A DNA stretch of 48,723 nt, taken from contig CARCZS010000021.1 in assembly GCA_948956705.1 (NCBI GenBank), positions 1-48,723 on the forward strand. Reading direction: 5' to 3'. This DNA is from an uncultured Phocaeicola sp. Its GTDB lineage: Bacteria; Bacteroidota; Bacteroidia; Bacteroidales; Bacteroidaceae. Of the stretch, positions 44,125 to 48,723 are shown piece by piece. The number at the start of each line of letters is the position of its first letter. The stretch's first letter is position 1. The notes under the pieces are model-generated. The model was not told the DNA's origin. It searched no databases and saw only the letters and a list, made by a program, of their open reading frames with translations. The position numbers and the translations under genes were made by a program.

Positions 44125-44157
44125 AGAAAATATGTAGCGGGAAACCGGTTATTTTAG

Positions 44158-44165
44158 TATCTTTC
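44158..44165 (+). promoter_or_regulatory. possible -7 element of the dihydrolipoyl dehydrogenase gene
   Basis: TATCTTTC differs from TAnnTTTG in the last base. It would give a leader of about 75 nt. Confidence 0.35.
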
Positions 44166-44245
44166 GGACATACAACCTTTTATGTCCCGGCCTGGCGGTC
44201 GAAGGTTTTGAATTGATAAAGAACTGATTAATTTTAATAAATACC

Positions 44246-45586
44246 ATGAAATATCAAATTGCGATTATCGGTGGAGGGCCTGCCGGCTATACTGCTGCCG
44301 AAGTTGCCGGAAAAGCCGGCCTCAGTGTTGTGTTGTTTGAAAAGAGAAGTCTGGGGGGCGTGTGCCTGAATGAAGGTTGCATCCCCACAAAGACATTGCT
44401 TTATTCTGCCAAAGTGTATGATTATGCCAAGCATGCTTCCAAATATGCGGTCACTGTGCCCGAAGCTTCTTTTGACTTGGGCAAGATTGTTGCCCGGAAA
44501 TCAAAGGTGGTGCGTAAACTGGTGTTGGGCATCAAGGCGAAACTGACTGCCCATCAGGTGAATATAGTAACAGGAGAGGCTACTGTCATAGATAAGAACA
44601 CGGTGAAATGCGGTGAGGAGATTTACGAATGTGAGAACTTGTTACTTTGTACCGGTAGCGATACATTTATTCCTCCCATTCCGGGAGTGGATGGTGTGGA
44701 TTATTGGACACACCGTGATGCATTGGACAATAAGGAAGTGCCTGCTTCACTGGCTATTGTCGGCGGTGGTGTAATCGGAATGGAGTTTGCTTCTTTCTTC
44801 AATAGTTTGGGCGTACAGGTTACTGTGGTCGAGATGATGGATGAGATTTTAGGTGGAATGGATAAGGAACTTTCGGCGATGCTGCGTGCCGAGTATGCCA
44901 AGAAGGGAATTAAGTTCCTGCTGAGTACCAAGGTGGTAGGAGTGGCAAAAGAGGAGAACGGAGTAACGGTCTCTTACGAAAATGCAGAAGGGGCGGGAAG
45001 TGTTACGGCCGAAAAGTTACTGATGAGTGTAGGCCGTCGTCCTGTAATGAAAGGTTTCGGATTAGAGAATTTGAATTTGGAACTGACGGAACGTAAGTGC
45101 GTCAAGGTGGACGAACACATGCAGTCTTCGGTTCCCGGTGTCTATGTGTGCGGAGACTTGAACGGCGTTTCATTGTTGGCACATACGGCCGTGCGCGAAG
45201 CGGAAGTGGCTGTTCATCATATTCTAGGAAAAGAAGATGCGATGAGTTACCGTGCCATTCCGGGGGTAGTCTATACCAATCCTGAGATAGCAGGGGCAGG
45301 TATGAGTGAAGAAGCTCTGCAGGCTGCCGGCATTGCTTATCATACAATAAAACTACCGATGGCATATTCCGGTCGCTTTGTGGCGGAGAATGAGGGAGTA
45401 AATGGAGTTTGTAAAGTATTGGCTGCCGAAGACGGAACGGTATTGGGTGCCCACATGCTGGGTAATCCTGCTTCCGAACTGATTGTATTGGCAGGCATGG
45501 CCATCGAAGACCGCAAGAAAGTGGATGATTGGAAACGATATGTGTTCCCTCACCCCACAGTAGGAGAAATCTTCAGAGAACTGTAA
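44246..45586 (+). CDS. lpdA: dihydrolipoyl dehydrogenase
   Basis: 446 residues. FAD motif AIIGGGPAGYTAAEVAGKAG, redox disulfide C40/C45 in GGVCLNEGCIPTKTL, NAD motif VGGGVIGMEFASFF, and the C-terminal HPTVGE with the catalytic His/Glu pair. It reoxidises dihydrolipoamide in E3 of 2-oxoacid dehydrogenase or glycine cleavage complexes. No E1, E2 or H-protein gene is adjacent, so its partners are encoded elsewhere. Confidence 0.95.
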   Translation: MKYQIAIIGGGPAGYTAAEVAGKAGLSVVLFEKRSLGGVCLNEGCIPTKTLLYSAKVYDYAKHASKYAVTVPEASFDLGKIVARKSKVVRKLVLGIKAKLTAHQVNIVTGEATVIDKNTVKCGEEIYECENLLLCTGSDTFIPPIPGVDGVDYWTHRDALDNKEVPASLAIVGGGVIGMEFASFFNSLGVQVTVVEMMDEILGGMDKELSAMLRAEYAKKGIKFLLSTKVVGVAKEENGVTVSYENAEGAGSVTAEKLLMSVGRRPVMKGFGLENLNLELTERKCVKVDEHMQSSVPGVYVCGDLNGVSLLAHTAVREAEVAVHHILGKEDAMSYRAIPGVVYTNPEIAGAGMSEEALQAAGIAYHTIKLPMAYSGRFVAENEGVNGVCKVLAAEDGTVLGAHMLGNPASELIVLAGMAIEDRKKVDDWKRYVFPHPTVGEIFREL

Positions 45587-45616
45587 ACATTTTCAAAGAG
45601 TATCCTGCCTAGCATT

Positions 45617-45665
45617 CCACCACCCGGTACACATTTATGCACTCGCTCGAACAACTGGGTGGCGG
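45617..45665. repeat. imperfect stem-loop between convergent genes
   Basis: CCACCACCC (45617-45625) pairs with GGGTGGCGG (45657-45665) with one mismatch. It sits between the lpdA and transglutaminase gene ends. There is no T-tract; it may help end transcription. Confidence 0.35.
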
Positions 45666-45698
45666 AAAGGCTCAGCACCTCCTGCGGTTCTCAACTGC

Positions 45699-47198
45699 TT
45701 AATACCTTCTTATGGTATCCTGCTCTATAAAAAACACTCTTTGGTTTACTATCCGTTCAGGCAAAGTCAGCCAATATAATGCATTTTCTGGTATCTGTTC
45801 GTATGTTTGCGTAGAGTCTGTTGAGCTTTTGCAAGGAATGGATACAAATGATTTCCTATCAACATCCCAATAGTGCAATGTATAATCCCTACTTCTTTTT
45901 TTCTTATCGAATGTATAACTGAACTTTTGCTCTGGTCGGGGTATAAACAAATGCACTTCACCATTTGGGCTCACGTAAAAAGGAGCGGTCAGGTAACGTA
46001 AAGCACCATTGTCTGTTACATCGGCTACCATAAAGATATTATCACCCACCACATTTTTAAAAGAACACATCCCGTTTTCTAAATATGAGCCAACTGCCAA
46101 CGGCTTCCATTCATAATAATTATGTACGCACAAATAGACCTTGCCGTGAAGATTGTTTTTTTCCTTGTCCCAGACAGGTACTTCAATCTCGATTGTCTTA
46201 TCAAGGTATTCATGGGTTACATCACGCCATAAAGGAGTATTGAGGAATGTCTGATAACCGCCCGTCGAAGAAATCTTGCCGTAATGTAACGGATTGAATT
46301 GGTAACGGTAAACTTTTGCAGGCCTTCTGTGACGTTTTTGCGAAAACATTCTTGCATGGACTTCCGGCTGGTCTTCTCCGGGGCCAAAGCTGTAAAATCG
46401 TCTGTTATTCCAAACCGCGCACCAGCTATGTCCCAAATCCATTTTCGGCCAAATAGTAAAATCAACGGCGACAGGTATGCCTACCGCACGCATGATATAT
46501 GTACCCAAATTGCAAATGCCGTCACAGCGGCTTATTCCTGACCGATAAGTCTCTTCGATGGTCGGATAGAAAGGCAGGCCGGTATCTTGGTATCTTACAA
46601 CCGATTTTAAATGTTCATTCAATGCCACGCAAGCTTCCAGCGGTGTCTTTACTCCTGCGGAATCCAGTAAAGGTAGAAACCGCTTCATCATCTCTTCACG
46701 CAAAGAAGATATTTGCTCCGTTTGCACCCTGTAAGGAAGTATATACGTGCAAAACACGTCAAAAGGCACATCCCTTGCCCAAGGCTTTTTCCATGCCATG
46801 AAAGCCAAATCTATATTCTTAATCAGAAAAGAGCTGTCAACAGAGAGGACATCATATATCATATCATGTTTTTCCAGATACCCACACCGTGTCAATGAGT
46901 CGCAATGCATTCCCAGTTCTTCCTTGTTCTTGAACTTGCATATATCAGGCCTGTATTTTTCCCCTTCCGGCGATAAATAATAGTCTTCCTGCGAATAATG
47001 ATAAGGCATATTCTTGATAAGGAAGCAGGCTGCCCGGTATTTTAAAGAATCATGCTTGTAATGGTCAAGAACTGCCTCTAACGCATTACGGTTTTCTCCT
47101 GACAGCTTCAAGGCTTGCTCAAGTTCACCACCGCTACGGTTTTGCGAACAAGCAGCCATAAAGCACGATAATATTATATAGGTTATAATTCTCATCAC
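45699..47198 (-). CDS. transglutaminase-like lipoprotein
   Basis: 499 residues. Lipoprotein signal with lipobox FMAAC near residue 16. The middle holds a transglutaminase core: SRCDGICNLGTYIMRAVGIP (nucleophile Cys region) and LGHSWCAVW (His). The usual third-residue Asp is not obvious. The C-terminal half is beta-rich (VHLFIPRPEQKFSYTF). It starts 1 nt after the signal peptidase gene and is the last gene of the operon. The role is unknown; related Bacteroides proteins occur beside exported-protein genes. Confidence 0.8.
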   Translation of the reverse strand: MMRIITYIILSCFMAACSQNRSGGELEQALKLSGENRNALEAVLDHYKHDSLKYRAACFLIKNMPYHYSQEDYYLSPEGEKYRPDICKFKNKEELGMHCDSLTRCGYLEKHDMIYDVLSVDSSFLIKNIDLAFMAWKKPWARDVPFDVFCTYILPYRVQTEQISSLREEMMKRFLPLLDSAGVKTPLEACVALNEHLKSVVRYQDTGLPFYPTIEETYRSGISRCDGICNLGTYIMRAVGIPVAVDFTIWPKMDLGHSWCAVWNNRRFYSFGPGEDQPEVHARMFSQKRHRRPAKVYRYQFNPLHYGKISSTGGYQTFLNTPLWRDVTHEYLDKTIEIEVPVWDKEKNNLHGKVYLCVHNYYEWKPLAVGSYLENGMCSFKNVVGDNIFMVADVTDNGALRYLTAPFYVSPNGEVHLFIPRPEQKFSYTFDKKKRSRDYTLHYWDVDRKSFVSIPCKSSTDSTQTYEQIPENALYWLTLPERIVNQRVFFIEQDTIRRY

Positions 47199-47199
47199 A

Positions 47200-48081
47200 C
47201 TACTCTATTCTTTTAAATACTCTGTTCCAACGTATCTTTCCCGTATCACGGCTGCGCGAAGTAATGACAAAGCCGGCCTTTCCTACAATAAAGTCTTCAG
47301 GTATCAATCCCCAAAAACGCGAATCTACGGAATTCATGCTATTGTCCCCACTCATGAAATAATAATTGCTCTTAAAACGATATCCGTCCAATTCTTTATT
47401 GCCCAAATAAACTTTTCCATCCTGAAACAGCACTTCCTCACTCTGTTCCCACGCTATTATTTTTTTGTACAGAAGGTAGTTTGTTCTGTTCATTGGAATG
47501 GAATCGTTCTTTCCCGGTATATAAAAAGGACCAAACTCCCTGATGTTCCATCGGACAATGCTGTCGAAAGGAAGCGTGTAATATTGGTCGTCAGGAATAT
47601 TATCAGGATTAAATTTCATGATTCGCTTTTGAGATTCAATATTACCGGCCAATACATTCCCATCACCAATCATATAGATTCCGTCATGGATAAACAGAGT
47701 ATCTCCGGGGACAGCCACACAACGCTTTACATAATAGTTCGATATGTTCATTTTCATATTCTCATCCCATTGATTCCACTCCGAATAAGGAAAATTAAAA
47801 ACCAAGACATCATCCCTTCTGACCTTAGAAAAGCCAGGCAATCTGTACACGTCAACCTCTTCGCCTTTCAGAGCAGCCCAAATGTTAAATATCCGTGCGC
47901 CTAAAGCCGGTTTACAGACAGATATGACATCCCCTTCTATCAATGTAGGCTCCATCGAGTCACTGGGAATTTTGAATGTAGCGAACAATAATATTTGCGC
48001 CAAGACATACAGCACCAACAGCGCGGCCAAACCAAAGATAGCATTAACTGCCTTATTCATCCATTTTCGAACCCTCTTCAT
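47200..48081 (-). CDS. lepB: signal peptidase I
   Basis: 293 residues. N-terminal membrane segment at about 12-35, catalytic serine S42 in PSDSMEPTLIEGDVI, catalytic lysine K119 in YVKRCVAVPGDTLF, and the later box GDNSMNSVDSRFWG. The long insert between the boxes is usual in Bacteroidota. It removes signal peptides on the outer face of the inner membrane. Its placement between two lipoprotein genes suggests a dedicated, non-housekeeping copy. Confidence 0.9.
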   Translation of the reverse strand: MKRVRKWMNKAVNAIFGLAALLVLYVLAQILLFATFKIPSDSMEPTLIEGDVISVCKPALGARIFNIWAALKGEEVDVYRLPGFSKVRRDDVLVFNFPYSEWNQWDENMKMNISNYYVKRCVAVPGDTLFIHDGIYMIGDGNVLAGNIESQKRIMKFNPDNIPDDQYYTLPFDSIVRWNIREFGPFYIPGKNDSIPMNRTNYLLYKKIIAWEQSEEVLFQDGKVYLGNKELDGYRFKSNYYFMSGDNSMNSVDSRFWGLIPEDFIVGKAGFVITSRSRDTGKIRWNRVFKRIE

Positions 48082-48089
48082 GGTTATAG

Positions 48090-48623
48090 TTATTTGACAG
48101 GTTTACCTATAATTTCATCCCAATAAGATTTTTCCATCTGAGGGCTGGAGACAGGATTGCCGACTAAAACAACCCGGTTATGCTCATCCAATAGAAAATA
48201 TTTATCAGAAGAAAATTCATTCAATCTACCAATTCGATTATCTGCATCAATACAGACCGGATAGTCGGGTAAATCACAGTCCAGCATAAATTTCATCTCT
48301 TCCACGTCATTAGGAAACAAGAAGAAAGCAAATGAAACTGATTTGCTTAATGACTCGTCCGCCTTGATTTTAGCAATCAAATCGCTCCATCTGTCCAGAT
48401 ACAATTTACACCCCATGCAGTCTGTTGTATCTGCATAAATAAAGAACTTCCATTTCGACTTGTCAAAATCAAAATAAATCGTATCCTTTCCGGCTTTTGT
48501 AAATACAATATTTTCAGGAAAGGAAATTTGCTTGTTTTCCCATTGTCCTTCATTCGATTTGCAGGAAACGAAGAAAGCCAAAGGCAATATCCACAAGAGC
48601 CATCTATTTTTTAATTTTGTCAT
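48090..48623 (-). CDS. thioredoxin-like lipoprotein
   Basis: 177 residues. Lipoprotein signal with lipobox AFFVSC near residue 21. A thioredoxin-like fold follows, with the CxxC pair in TTDCMGCKLYL and the late strand KYFLLDEHNRVVLVGNP typical of TlpA/AhpC relatives. Probably a periplasmic or outer-membrane-tethered reductase-like protein. It lies 8 nt upstream of the signal peptidase gene in the same operon. Confidence 0.78.
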   Translation of the reverse strand: MTKLKNRWLLWILPLAFFVSCKSNEGQWENKQISFPENIVFTKAGKDTIYFDFDKSKWKFFIYADTTDCMGCKLYLDRWSDLIAKIKADESLSKSVSFAFFLFPNDVEEMKFMLDCDLPDYPVCIDADNRIGRLNEFSSDKYFLLDEHNRVVLVGNPVSSPQMEKSYWDEIIGKPVK

Positions 48624-48634
48624 CCTATCATTTT

Positions 48635-48723
48635 TTATGGTTTCAGTACCCTAAACTCGCACTGAGATGTGCCTAAGTTTCCTAAGCCATCCGTTCCTTC
48701 CATCACGCCCACAAAGCTTGTAT
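48635..48723 (-). CDS. C-terminal end of an unidentified protein (partial, cut by the window edge)
   Basis: The minus-strand frame is open from the right edge to a TAA at 48635-48637 and reads SFVGVMEGTDGLGNLGTSQC then EFRVLKP. It ends 11 nt before the thioredoxin-like gene, so it is the upstream member of that operon. Too short to identify. Confidence 0.55.
   Translation of the reverse strand, partial: TSFVGVMEGTDGLGNLGTSQCEFRVLKP

Noticed and set aside
1..48723. CRISPR array, tRNA or rRNA genes, or prophage
   Set aside because: No evenly spaced direct repeats with spacers, no tRNA-like cloverleaf with recognisable arms, and no phage structural genes were seen on reading both strands.

Overview
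The window is chromosomal DNA from a gut Bacteroidales bacterium, most likely Bacteroides or Phocaeicola. The evidence is low GC, many promoters with the Bacteroidota -7 element TAnnTTTG, SusC/OMP-type beta-barrel proteins with carboxypeptidase-regulatory N-termini, 6-bladed propeller and PH-domain proteins, and IS66-type remnants. No tRNA, rRNA or CRISPR array was seen. Genus and function statements rest on reading motifs by eye; no database search was run.

Layout. 1-2469: the 3' part of a large secreted or surface protein, closed by a strong terminator. 2742-4726: two adjacent ATP-grasp ligases with no recognisable partner. 4897-5646: an internally deleted IS66 relic. 5700-8380 (minus): BlaI-type repressor, M56 (BlaR1-like) membrane peptidase and a 6-bladed propeller protein, with a palindromic operator. 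8695-13856: an NtrC-type response regulator and GAF-domain kinase divergent from a TonB-dependent barrel protein; the space between holds a sigma54 promoter and enhancer-like palindromes. 14066-18372: an ABC exporter (ATPase and two large permeases) translationally coupled to rdgB. 18528-26752: DUF6090-like protein, nadA, SpoU methyltransferase, DUF4294 protein, HhH outer-membrane protein, radical SAM protein, Crp/Fnr regulator and acyltransferase.

26814-36112 is the most notable region. An OmpR-type response regulator and a frameshifted histidine kinase lie beside five short genes for peptides with double-glycine leaders (28933-30063), a small membrane protein (candidate immunity), and a complete type I export set: HlyD adaptor, C39-peptidase ABC transporter and TolC channel. 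A coupled pair of very small genes follows (35754-36112). Four promoters in this region share tandem TAACA repeats at 11-bp spacing (three copies at three promoters, two clear copies at the first), and in all four exactly 21 nt separate the last repeat from the -7 element. This looks like one regulon controlled by the adjacent OmpR-family regulator. It reads as a multi-peptide secretion (bacteriocin or signalling) system.

36113-48723: repeat-rich intergenic DNA, SulP anion transporter, DUF4884 lipoprotein, rubrerythrin (with palindromes in the divergent promoter region), nadB followed closely by a beta-helix/PDZ protein, a PH-domain protein, an orphan dihydrolipoyl dehydrogenase, and a minus-strand operon of thioredoxin-like lipoprotein, signal peptidase I and transglutaminase-like lipoprotein. 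Two families of short non-coding repeats with GTGTCAAAA-like ends are scattered between genes.
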